From positions 1 through 64,000 of the forward strand of contig JADNYJ010000036.1 in NCBI GenBank assembly GCA_015501075.1: DNA of 64,000 bases, read 5' to 3'. Source of the stretch: Gymnopilus junonius (lineage: Eukaryota; Basidiomycota; Agaricomycetes; Agaricales; Galerinaceae). Positions 1 to 10,259 of this stretch are shown here, one piece after another (position 1 is the first letter of the stretch; each line of letters begins with the position of its first letter). The notes under the pieces were generated by a model that had not been told where the DNA came from, did no database searches, and saw nothing but the letters and a program-made list of their open reading frames with translations. Position numbers and translations under genes: made by a program.

Positions 1-608
1 GATGTTCTGCCTAACGGCAAACTATCTTCCCAGGTAGGAGTAAGCTACAGACCGATGCTAAGCAGGTTCTGCACAATGGTGAACAATGCTGGACAGGTTC
101 TGCCCTAAGGCGAACTCAATGTCAAGCAGGTTCTGCCAATGGTGAACAGCATGCTTTGCTATCGGGGCCCATAACCTATTGAGCAGCAAGTAGTACATAC
201 AGCAGCAAACCACTGCATGCACAACGTGCTCTGCATAGTATCAATGTAACTACTGGCTTACCTGGGTTGTGAGAGGCTAGTGCTAAGGTGACTACTTAGG
301 TACTACTTAGAAGTGCAAAATGACTTGGATTAGGACGCTGTTTAGAGCGTCCTTATATACCTACAGGATATGCAGTGACTAACTATGTATGAGTAATGCA
401 TAAGGCAATTACTCAGCTAATTACTATGTAATTACTAATATCTACTCATAAGATGAGTAATGCGCTCACTAAGTGATCACATGTTTTAGTCATATAAGAT
501 GACTGTGATGCTCTGTCGTCACTGGATCTAGTCGTGTATAGATGCGTCTGATCACGCGTGTCATGTGAGTCATGTGATGTAGTCACATGGACACTTATCG
601 TGTCAACA
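1..608 (+). mobile_element. 3' part of a probable Ty1/copia-type LTR (solo or full element unresolved)
   Basis: No coding potential. The stretch starts with four imperfect copies of a short unit (GTTCTGC...GAAC) near 4, 66, 106 and 133, has an 8-bp hairpin followed by TATATA near 332-359, and ends in TGTCAACA at 601-608, a TG...CA style LTR terminus. Immediately after it, monooxygenase-like sequence begins (interrupted by a MITE), while the expected upstream part of that gene is missing. That is what an LTR retrotransposon inserted into the gene would leave. The left border lies outside the window, so a second LTR, internal region or target duplication cannot be checked. It could also be another kind of repeat. 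Confidence 0.45.
332..359 (+). promoter_or_regulatory. Hairpin followed by TATA box inside the LTR-like sequence
   Basis: AGGACGCT (332-339) and AGCGTCCT (346-353) form a perfect 8-bp stem with a 6-nt loop, directly followed by TATATA (354-359). A TATA box in the middle of an LTR marks the U3/R border region of retrotransposon promoters, so transcription would run to the right. The promoter role is inferred. Confidence 0.4.
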
Positions 609-619
609 TGGAATGGGAT

Positions 620-1057
620 TAGGGTTGGGGGTAAAAGTGGTCACTTTTTTACCAAGTGTAATTTACACAGGTAATTTACAGTAATTTACCAATTATATAC
701 ATATCCTAGGATTGGCCCAGTATAAATTGTAAAAAAGTATACTCGCCTAGCCAGTGCACTATGGATACTTTATCATCAAGAAATCCACATGCTGGGTGCC
801 CATCACCAAGAAGCCAAAGCCCATCGCTCATACACTCAAGGCAAGCCACGACGACGACGACGGCGACGAAGAGATGGAAGGCGATTATCAGCTCAAGGCA
901 TGGGTCTAGGCCTTGTAGGGCCGGGCAAATTTCGATCACGTGTTTATGTAAAAAATAGGTAATTTACCATACTAATTACATTATTTACCTTGCCTTCCTC
1001 CCGAAAACGTAAATTACTTATATACTGGTACCCCGGCGACTTTTACCCCCAACCCTA
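620..1057. mobile_element. hAT-superfamily MITE inserted in monooxygenase copy 1
   Basis: The 438-bp element has perfect 19-bp terminal inverted repeats, TAGGGTTGGGGGTAAAAGT at 620-638 and its complement at 1039-1057. It is flanked by an exact 8-bp direct repeat, AATGGGAT (612-619 and 1058-1065). The 8-bp duplication and the TAGGG-type end are diagnostic of hAT elements. Subterminal GTAATTTACC-like motifs occur in both orientations near each end. There is no transposase, so it is non-autonomous. It sits in the coding region of a degraded monooxygenase gene, where the duplicated AATGGGAT belongs to the original reading frame. Confidence 0.88.
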
Positions 1058-1713
1058 AATGGGATCAACCTCAGCGATGCATGGGCTGAAGAGTCGAAGT
1101 CGTACCTCGGAATGGCTGCACATGGTTTTCCGAATTATTTCATGTTTATTGGCCCCAACAGTCCCATCGGCAATGGTCCTGTCTTGATTTCAATTGGTAA
1201 GTTCATGGTTTTCTTACCTTTCTCACAATCTCTAAAAGATTCCCAACCTCAGAGGCTCAAGCCGACTATATCCTTAAAATGATGGACCGCTGGCAAACTG
1301 AAAACATTCACAGCTTCTCTCCGAAGAAAGAAGCCGTGGAAGACTTCATTGAATGGAAGGACAAATTCATGAAGGGCACAGTTTGGCAAGAAGAATGTCG
1401 TTCATGGTACAAGCGAAACAGTGTCTCAGGTAAGATAACGGCCCTCTGGCCAGGAAGTACAATGCACTACCTTGAAGCCATCGCCGAGCCTCGGTACAAT
1501 GACTGGGACATCAAGTATGATGGCAACAGGTTCGCGTTCCTTGGAAATGGGTACTCACGAACGGAGAAGGATTTAACAGCTGATTGGGCGTATTATATTC
1601 GCAACGAAGATGATGGACCATATCTCAGTCGCGGCAAGCGGACGAAGGTCCTTTCCAAGTCGGGCACCGTTACACGCTCCAGCGACGGTATCTTTTTTAT
1701 TCCATCATCCTGA
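1058..1713 (+). pseudogene. Flavin-containing monooxygenase copy 1, 3' fragment
   Basis: This is the C-terminal quarter of a flavin monooxygenase, closely related to the complete paralogue at 3217-5139. It reads from ...SDAWAEESKSYLG through the exon end at 1196, a 56-nt intron (1197-1252) and the last exon 1253-1713. The intron is at the same codon position and phase as in copies 2 and 3. The final exon is open and ends in TGA at 1711-1713. All upstream parts (FAD and NADPH Rossmann motifs) are absent: the coding sequence begins at the target duplication of the MITE, and LTR-like DNA lies left of that. It cannot make a working enzyme. The break is the insertion of mobile DNA, not a point mutation. 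Confidence 0.85.
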
Positions 1714-3150
1714 CGGGTTCTCAAGGCTTTTTTGTTACAAGTCACTATGCTCTTCCACGATATTCGAGGCGCCTTAAGGTCTTGTGGACCGCCTCTAATA
1801 ACGCATCTTTTATTAATGTATGTATGTACGATATCCGATCCACTCAGCCTTATTTTTTGCCCCCCCCGGTACCATCAATGACCTAAACCAAAGTAAACAC
1901 CGGTGTTGGTGCCGTGATTGACTGGTATGTAGGACCCTGACCGTCTAGAGAGGTTTCCAGGAAAGTCATAGTCACCTTAGCGGTGTCGATGCTGCCAATA
2001 GGGCATACCAAGTCGTAGAGTGAACTAGGAAACCAGGAAGCTGGTTAATACACAGCGCGCCGCTGATCAAAGGTATTTAACGCACCTCTGGACGGATTGC
2101 GGACAGTCAGGCTTCGATTTGGCTTCGATGTCGTTCACAGAGGATCGCAAACTTTTTGGTGCTACTACGATGCTCATAAGAGCGCACCGCACTATGCGCA
2201 CAGGTGACAACGGCGACCTACCTATTTTCGAGCGATAGTTAGGTCTTTGATGATTGTAAGTAGTAGAGTTTATAGCTGAGGATGGAGATATATAGTATGA
2301 TCGAGGCGGTAACATGTTCTTGACTTCGTTCCTGACAAATTTTGGATGGGTGTTGTGATGTGGGGTAAATGTGGGGGTGGACAAGGACAAAATGGAATGG
2401 ACCCAAGGTATTTCGTAGTGATCAATCTTGTCAACCATGGAGCCAATAGGCATCGATTATGCAAGAATGGATCGCCGATCCGGACATTTACTGTCATATC
2501 ATATTATTTGCAACACTTATCACCGCTTCCACAACATCATGATCTCTGTCGTTCGTTATCACTAAGATTTTTTGCCTTCTTATTTCGAACTACATATTGA
2601 CCCCCCACTTGGATTTACCATATTCAACTTGTTGAATATAAAATTCAATAAGTGTCTAAAATTTTTAAGCGCTCGATTAACTTGTTCTCCCTGCCACCAC
2701 GATGTCGGAGAAATTGAATGCCCCGTTTCAAGATTCCTTTGGCATCGGCCGCTCCTGCCCTGGGTTTCCTGGTCTGTTGACCTAAGGAGCAGAAATACAT
2801 CGGCATGCATTACGCCCAGCCATTTCATCAATCAACCTCCGATGACTCGTCAGAAGCAACTTTTCTCTTGCTTCTTTGTCAGTTTCAATGTTCTCGGAAA
2901 TTTCAATCGCAACATATTCACCCCCATCGAATAGAGACTCCATAAAAGGTTATGGCTTTCCTACAAACGAAGAGATGCACCCCTTTGCTGACTCTGTTTC
3001 CTTTGGTCTGTTCTCGTTTCAAGGCTCTGGCGTCCATTCTAAGATCATTAGAAATACTCTTATGGGATCCTCTTGACCTAAATCACAAGCAAAAGACCGG
3101 CCGCTTCGCACCATGGGATGTCCGTGGAGTTTAGAAATCCACAGCGTCAC
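1714..3150. other. Intergenic region, no supportable gene
   Basis: Only short overlapping reading frames on both strands, none with a recognisable domain or splice-consistent continuation. A C8 run lies near 1860-1867. The right end carries the promoter of monooxygenase copy 2. Confidence 0.6.
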
Positions 3151-3158
3151 TATAAATT
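3151..3158 (+). promoter_or_regulatory. TATA box of monooxygenase copy 2
   Basis: TATAAATT lies 59 bp before the ATG at 3217. The same TATAAATTCT string occurs 55 bp before the start of copy 3 (minus strand, 47432-47439), so the core promoter is conserved between the paralogues. It also rules out the in-frame ATG at 3118, which is upstream of it. Confidence 0.65.
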
Positions 3159-3216
3159 CTGGGAAGATTGTCGTTGGTCCACAGGCATTCTCCTCTTTCA
3201 ATATCCTTCAACAAAA

Positions 3217-5139
3217 ATGGCTTACGGAAATACTATTGAACCCACTGCTGCACTCGTCACCGACTCTCGTGCCAATAATCCGATCCACGAAGAACGACGT
3301 CTCAAAGTTATCTGCATAGGTGCTGGGGCTTCTGGACTTCTCTTAGCCTACAAACTTCAGCGATCGTTCGAGAAATTCGACCTCATCGTCTACGAGAAGA
3401 ATGAAGGTGTGTCAGGGACCTGGTATGAAAACAGGTATCCGGGGTGAATTTTGCCTTTCTATTTTCCTGCAACACAATTAATAAATATTTTGAACAGGTG
3501 TGCCTGCGATATACCTGCTCACATTTACACATGGAGCTTCGAACCTTCGACGAGCTGGTCATCCGTCTATGCAGGCTCTGGAGAAGTTAATCAGTATTTT
3601 GAGAATTTCGCGCAGAAATACAACCTCCACAAATACTGCAAGCTCAAGCATCTAGTTTCGAAAGCTGTCTGGAACGAGGGGGAAGGCCGCTGGGAGGTTC
3701 AAGTCATTAATATGGCCACAGGAGAGACGATTCACGACTCTTGTGACATTCTCGTTAACGCAGGCGGCGTTTTGAATGCTTGGCAATGGCCTAAAATTCC
3801 GGGACTGGAAAAATACAAGAAAAAACTCTTGCATACCGCGAATTGGGATGCCTCAGTTGATCTCAACGGTAAACATGTTGGCTTGATTGGGAACGGGTCA
3901 GTCTCCTTCCTTGATCCTTTTTTTTTGACTGGCATTGAAATCCATTTAGTTCTTCTGGGATACAAGTCCTTCCTGCCATACATTCCCAGGCGAGAAAGAT
4001 CACCACATTTTTTCGAGAGCCAACTTGGGTCTCTCCTGTCCAAGGTGTCGGCCAACACATTTACACAGCTGAGGAACGGCGCGTCTTTGAGACAGACCCG
4101 GCAGCCCTCCTCAAGTACCGCAAACAGTTAGAAACCGACATCAATGGAATATTTCCTATGTTTACGGCCAATTCGGTCAATCAACAGGTCGCCTACGACC
4201 ACATGGTGACATTGATGAAGACGAGGCTTCAAAACGAGAGGCTCGAAAAGCTTGTCATACCCAAGTGGGCCGTTGGATGCCGACGAATAACGCCTGGTGT
4301 TAATTACCTGGAGACCCTCGGGTCAGAGAAAGTCGATGTTGTCTTTGGAGGAATTCAACGTATCACAGAGAATGGCTGCATTTCTGATGATGGAAAAGAG
4401 TATCCTGTGGACGTTTTAATCTGCGCGACCGGCTTTGAAACATCCTACAGACCACGATTCCCAGTTATCGGCTCGAATGGGAACAGTCTTAGTGAGGCAT
4501 GGGCTGAAGAGTCGAAATCCTATCTCGGAATGGCTGCGCACGGTTTTCCGAATTATTTCATGTTTGTTGGCCCCAATAGTCCGATCGGCAACGGTACCGT
4601 CCTGGTTGCAATTGGTGAGTATAGGCCATATTCATTACTTTTCTTCTGCATCCGAGTTCCTGAAATAATTTCTATCCGCAGAGGCTCAGGCGGACTACAT
4701 GCTTAAGATGATGGACCGCTGGCAGACAGAGACCATTCACAGTTTTTCGCCAAAGAAAGAAGCAGTGGAGGATTTCGTCGAATGGAAGGACGAGTACATG
4801 AAAGGTACGGTCTGGCAAGAGGAATGTCGTTCGTGGTACAAGCGGAACAGCGTCTCAGGTAAAGTGACGGCTCTCTGGCCAGGAAGCACAATGCACTACC
4901 TTGAAGCCCTCGCCGAGCCTCGGTACGACGACTGGGACATCAAGTATGACGGCAACAGATTTGCTTTCCTTGGAAATGGATCTTCCCAAACCGAGAAGGA
5001 TCCGACTGCTGACTGGGCGTACTACATTAAGAATGAGGACGATGGACCGTACCTTAGTCGCGGCAAGAGGAGAAAGGTCTTCTCCAAGTCGGGCTCCGTT
5101 CAGCGTAACAATGTCGACCCATCTCTCAAGCAACTTTGA
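3217..5139 (+). CDS. Flavin-containing (Baeyer-Villiger-like) monooxygenase, copy 2, complete
   Basis: Four exons, 3217-3443, 3498-3896, 3950-4614 and 4682-5139, give 582 residues with all splice sites GT-AG. Near residue 35 the protein has a GAGASG dinucleotide-binding loop for FAD, and around residue 207 a second GNGSSG loop for NADPH. Between them lies KKKLLHTANWD, which resembles the FxGxxxHxxxW fingerprint of class B flavoprotein monooxygenases but with Tyr and Lys in place of the first Phe and Gly. The C-terminal ATGF motif (ICATGFETSY) is typical of the family. Such enzymes insert oxygen next to ketones or oxidise heteroatoms using NADPH and O2, in the cytosol, often in secondary metabolism or xenobiotic breakdown; the substrate cannot be read from sequence. 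The start is set by the conserved TATA box and by alignment with copy 3 (both begin MA...NPIHEER). Copies 1 and 3 are broken, so this is the only intact member here. Confidence 0.9.
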
Positions 5140-5914
5140 AGTGCTTTTCGTCCCAAATCATTTTCTATTAAAAGATAGACAGCCAACACATCAGAATATG
5201 AATTTGTACTTCCCCAGTGACTACTTTTGAAATGACCTTGCTTGTTATAGTTAAAAAAAAATAAGGATGCCCTCAGTCGGAATTGATCCGGATTACAACT
5301 TCATTGATCGTTACGTAGCGGAGATGAGTACACTATTCGTGAGGAAATCAAGGAGTGTCAATACACTTCTATAAGAAATAAATTGAAGATTGAATTGAGA
5401 GATGATGAACCATGAATTAATAAAACAATGATGCAAGGACAGACGAAAAAAAACCCACGAGCAAAAAGAAGAATGAAAAACAAAAGACAAAGACAAAAAG
5501 TATCTGTACGCTGGAGATGATATGTAAACTGTAAGTCTGTAACACCACTAAAGGAGGAGGTATGTATATACGTAAAATTAAGGAAAAAAAAAGGATGCGA
5601 AGCGAATCCGAAGCAGGTCTGACTTGAGTGTGTATTAGTGTATGGATGGAGTTGATCATGATATAGCAGCAGAGGTCGTATTGCGTATGCGGAAGGGAAA
5701 TGGAATGCGCGCCAGCGACACAGAGTGTGAGAGAGTGGGTAGGCGTAGGCAAAAAAAAAAAAAAAAAAAAAAGAGTCCAATCCATTCATTTATCTATCCA
5801 ATCCGTCGATGAAATCCATGATCGTTTGGCCTGCGAGGGTATGTTATGCTCTATCATCCACCGCCCATCCACCGCCGATCATATCAACACCAACAGCAAC
5901 CCACGCACACACCC
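5140..5914. other. Intergenic region between convergent genes
   Basis: 3' flanks of the monooxygenase (+) and the Reg1-like gene (-). It is A-rich on the plus strand, with an A22 run at 5751-5772 and an A9 run near 5584. No gene is supported. Signals for mRNA 3' ends are presumably here but cannot be pinned down. Confidence 0.6.
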
Positions 5915-8900
5915 CTACCGCCCCTCCACGGACTCTCGGTCTCGGTTCCACAACCCCAAAAAAGCACCAGCAGCACTGGACACCATATCCACCGCCTTGC
6001 TCACGATCGTCGAATCCGTCGGCGATGGCGATGGCGACGTAGTTCTCGTTCTTGCTGTCGTCGTACTCTGAGTAGCAGCGCTGGAAGAAGGATTCTGCTG
6101 GGATCCAGCGGGCGAGGAAACGGCAGTAAATGACGTGCTGGGCTTGGCAGGAAGAGAAGGAGAGGGTATTAGCGGCGGTGGTCGTAATTGTTTGGCTACA
6201 TTTGCAGTTGAAGTAGGAGTAGCAGCGGAAGAGGAAGAGGAAGATGAAGGTGGTGGGGATGGAGATGGGGAAGGCATCGATCCTGGCATCGTTAATGAGG
6301 GGATATGCGGTGCCGGTGGGTTGGGCTGAGGTTGGGAAGCGCTAATGCCACTCGACAGCGTCCTTGTATGACTATGCCGGGTATTATTATTGCTGCTACC
6401 ACTGCTGTTATTGTTGGACCGTGATGTAGGAGACGGTGTGCGCGACGCCTCGGTCTTGGTCTGGGCCTGGCCATCATGAATATTATTAACAACAGCAACA
6501 GCAGACGGCGCAGACACAGGTGCATCCTCCATTACCCTCCGCATCTCAATAACAGGCGAACTCGAAGGCGTAGGCGGCGTCCGATGCTTATTCCTCAACT
6601 CTTCTTCAGCCTGAAGAAGATATCGCATCTCAGCGTCCAACACACCCGTGTCATCGGCACTGGAAGCGTCAACAGCAGCAGCAGGGACGACGGTGTTATT
6701 GCTCGCAGTGCTGGAGGAGCAAGACGAGCTAGAAGCGGTGCTGTAAAAGCTCGCGTCCATCGCCGTCGACGCAGGTATCGCCTTTGAAGTCGAACCCGAG
6801 CCCGAGCCTGTCCCAGCAGACGCCGTCCTGCTCCCACTCGAAATTGAAGTCGAAGTCCCACTCGGACTCGTGCCCTCAGCGCCCACCACCAATCCACTTG
6901 CATACCCATATCCACCAACAATAGGACCCTCATCCCTTCCCAAACTCTCCGTCTCACTCGCACTGAGCACTTTACCACTCGTCCTATCCCTGCCCCTCCT
7001 CTCTCTTCCTCTTTCCTTCTCCTTCTCCCTCTCTCGTTCCCTTTCCCTCTCTCTATCCCTCCCACCACCAGCGAGAACAGCCGCGCCTCCCAGCACCGCA
7101 CCAATGCCAACACCGGACGCACTTACGCCGACGCCGCCACCCGCGCCCCTCCCAAGCCCATCAGGACTCAAGCTCCCAATAGGACTCGTGCTGCTCCCTA
7201 ACGAGCCCGACCCTCTATCCCACGACGAGGAAGACGAGGTGCGCGTGCTCGATCTGCCGCGCGTTTGTGGATTTGAATGTAGAGCTTGAGCTTGTCCTTG
7301 TCCTTGGGATTGAGTTTGGGTCTGAATCGAAGCTTGCTGCGGCCGTGAATCCACAGGCCGCCCGCGCGAGGAAGAGGTGGAGCTGTTCAGAGGAGGCGAG
7401 AGGAGGTCGGAGGAGGATGATGAAGAGGAAGTGATCCATGCGCCGGGCGCAGAAGGCGTTGACGTGGATGCGCTGCGCCGTCTTCCTGACTTTGACTGTG
7501 GTTATGACTATGGCTAATTCCGGCTCCAGTTCCGGCAATATTAGGGACAGGAACACCTTGTTGCTGCTGTGGTTCCTCCACGCTGGGAGAAACGCCATAG
7601 CAGGTGACGGTGTCCTACTCTGACTCCTACTCCTGCTCCTCGACGGCCTCTCATCGCCCGCAGGACCTAAACCTTCGCCCAACGTACTCCCACTCCTCCT
7701 CGAGCTGCGTCTATCTGAGCCTCTATCCCTCTCCTTTTCTCTTTCCCTCTCCCTCTCGCGCTCACGCTCGCGTTCATACCCGTGATACCCCCTCCCACCT
7801 CTCCTCGCATAATAATAATCCTCGCCAAAATCAGGCCCGCCAAAGAAATCATACGCGTCCTCCTCTTCCACATCATGCTGTTGCTGTCTTCGCGTATGGC
7901 TCGGAATGGGCCGGGCGCCCCGGTACGTCGAGGCACTGGAAGGGGTGGATGTAGATGATAATGACGACGCATTGGCATTGATGCTGGTATCGACGACCAC
8001 GGTGGGCACGGCGCTGCCGTTGCTCAGGTTGTGGGTCGTGGGGGGTATATGCATGGGCATGGGCGTCGATGCGTTGTAAGATGAGGACGACGAGGATGCG
8101 GAGGGTGAGGGTATAGGAGACGCCAGGGGACCAGTATACCCAACGCTGGCGGTATTATTGCTCGACGGTCGGTGGTGATATACCACGTTCGTATCATCTT
8201 CTTCTGTCACTTCCACCTCTTCATGATCTTTTCCTGGCTCGTATCCGTACCCTCCGGCAGTATATTCATCATACTCCAGCTCGGGCTCTCCAAGGCCCAG
8301 GGAATAATTGCTCCCAAACGGCGGCACATACACCAGTTCAACAGGCGTTCCATCGCTCCCAGAACTAGCATGATGGCTCCCCTTGGGCACATCAATATGA
8401 TAATTCCTCGACGTGCGTCTCGAAGCTCCAAATCCACCCGAACCGCCCCTCCACCACCACGCTTCTCATTCCGCTTCTCATTCCAACCCCACACCGGAGC
8501 AGCAGCACCGAACACCCCAAACCCATTATCATCGCTCGCGCCTTCGTCTCCAAAACCCTCTTCCCACGTGCCTGTTTTGAGGATGGTAGGCGCGATAGGC
8601 GCAATGGTGACATGTGCGTGTTCGGACGCTGTGCGGACGAGTGGGGGTGCTCCCCGACGGTACGCACCGGGCCGGTAGGCTGAATTGACTAAGGTACTTC
8701 GGCGGGCGGTGGAGGTGGTTGAGGTAGAGGAAGAAGGCGTTTTGCTGCGCCGGGAGGGGGAGAGTGAGCCTGAAGGAGAGGAGGTGGAGGTGTCGCGGGT
8801 GCTGTTGCTGTTGGAGCTGGCGCTGCTGAAGGAGTTGGTGGTGGAAGTGGAGGCGGAGGAGGATGAAGAGGCGGTGGATACTTTGGATTGGGATCGCGGG

Positions 8901-10259
8901 GGCTTCTTGGGAGTTGCTTTGGGTTTGGGCGTGCGTGTTCTGGAGGACGAGGATGAGCGCATCTCAATGATGTCGTCGTCCTCATCGTCGTCTTCTTCCT
9001 CTATGGGTGAATCTGAATCGCTACGTATGCCACGCGCGCCCATCTCCCACTGAGAGCCATCTGCAACGAATGGCTCCTCGTCGCCTTCCGAGTCTTCTTG
9101 GTCTTCTTCGTAGCTGCATAATAATTGTCAGACAATGCAAGTGAAAAACATAAAATAAGATAAAACATACCCGTCATCATCAACATACGCCACCCGGCCG
9201 TCAAGCCATCCGCCCTCCTCAGCGGCACTAGCACCAAAGAAACCAGAGGCGTTCTTCTTTGGCTTCTCGATGGCGATGCATTGTTCAACAAAGGTGTTGA
9301 AACTGATATGCTTCTTCTTGTGATGACCATTGCCTTGATGGGACCGTGAATCGCTGGTCACTCCATTGCTCGCACTGGAGGTGGAATCTTGCGATAGTGA
9401 TGCACGGATGGAACCATGATGTGATAGTGATGAAGATGTGGAGGAGGATGAGACAGGAGGGAAATAGCTTTCTGATGGTGCAGCCTCAAAGCCTGGGGGA
9501 TCAATGCGGGGTGGGGAATCCTTGCGGAAGGCGCGACTTCCCCATCGGGTAACATGGGTGTCGCTCTTGGTGTGGGTAAGGGTGGGTCGCTTGGAGAGGG
9601 ATTGCGAGACAAATGAAGACAAGTCTTCTTCTTCGGTGACTTGGCCGTTGGCCATGGTGTTGGACTTTGTGACATGGTCGGGTTCGTCCTCGGAATCCAC
9701 GGGAGAGAAGATGGGGGAGGAGGGGGGGAGGTCGGATGTGAGGAGCTCGCTTATGCTGCGGTGCTTGAGGATGGGCTTGTGGGCGGCGGGGCGACGGGCT
9801 GAGGAGAGGTCGAGACGGTCTTGGGCAGACGCGGGGTTGTTCGGTTCGACAGAGTCAGGCACAGGCTGCGGTTTGGGAGGGGGTGTCCATTCGACAGCGG
9901 TATGCAGGGGCCCATAGAGCCAGGTGACATCAGAATCCTTGAGCCTGTGGGCAGACAGATTAGCTCTTGCTCTGCGGGGGGCAATGAGACCCACCAGTTG
10001 AGTGTCTCTGGGGAGACGGTCTTGAGCTTGTTCCGCTGCTTCCACCAAGTTCTCCAGGACGCATTCTCCAATCGGACCCCATTCGCAATCTCGTTCTTCT
10101 GTCTCGTCATGTTCCGCCACGAGCGCCAGACATCCTCTTCCTGCCAGTCATGGGAAAGATAGTCGACCTGGCCGCGGGGAGAGTGGCAGAGAGGGCCGAG
10201 TCATCAGGCGTAGCATTAGTGGACACAGAGACGAGCAGCACAGGCAGGTAGTTGGCCAT
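5915..10259 (-). CDS. Reg1-like protein phosphatase 1 regulatory subunit (DUF1752 domain)
   Basis: Minus-strand gene starting at the ATG at 10259 (MANYLPVLLVS). Exons are 10259-9995, 9944-9171, 9113-7557 and 7495-5915. The N-terminal domain (VDYLSHDW, EEDVWRSWR, ENASWRTWWK, DVTWLYGPL) is the DUF1752/PF08550 signature of fungal Reg1-type proteins. A later KKHISFNTFVEQCIAIEK (about residue 320) is the conserved docking region of Reg1 that contacts the PP1 catalytic subunit. The remaining ~1000 residues are disordered: Ser/Thr/Pro-rich, acidic tracts, and two Arg-Glu repeat blocks coded near 7030-7065 and 7735-7775. Reg1 directs Glc7/PP1 to glucose-repression substrates. Two single-base deletions, in C4 near 10180 and in a G-rich run near 8490, are needed to keep the frame; with both restored the coding length is a multiple of three (about 1392 residues). 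A short intron at either spot is the alternative. Confidence 0.8.

Noticed and set aside
619..1058. TTAGGG at the left and CCCTAA at the right, as in telomere repeats
   Set aside because: Single copies only; they are part of the 19-bp inverted repeats of a hAT MITE with an exact 8-bp target duplication.
2067..2934. Overlapping short frames on both strands as a possible gene
   Set aside because: No domain, no splice-consistent extension, no promoter signal.
3118..3216. Upstream in-frame ATG as the start of monooxygenase copy 2
   Set aside because: It precedes the conserved TATA box at 3151-3158, and copy 3 has no matching extension.
5358..5789. Minus-strand frames rich in Phe/Leu as membrane proteins
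   Set aside because: They arise from the A-rich plus strand, including the A22 run; no other support.
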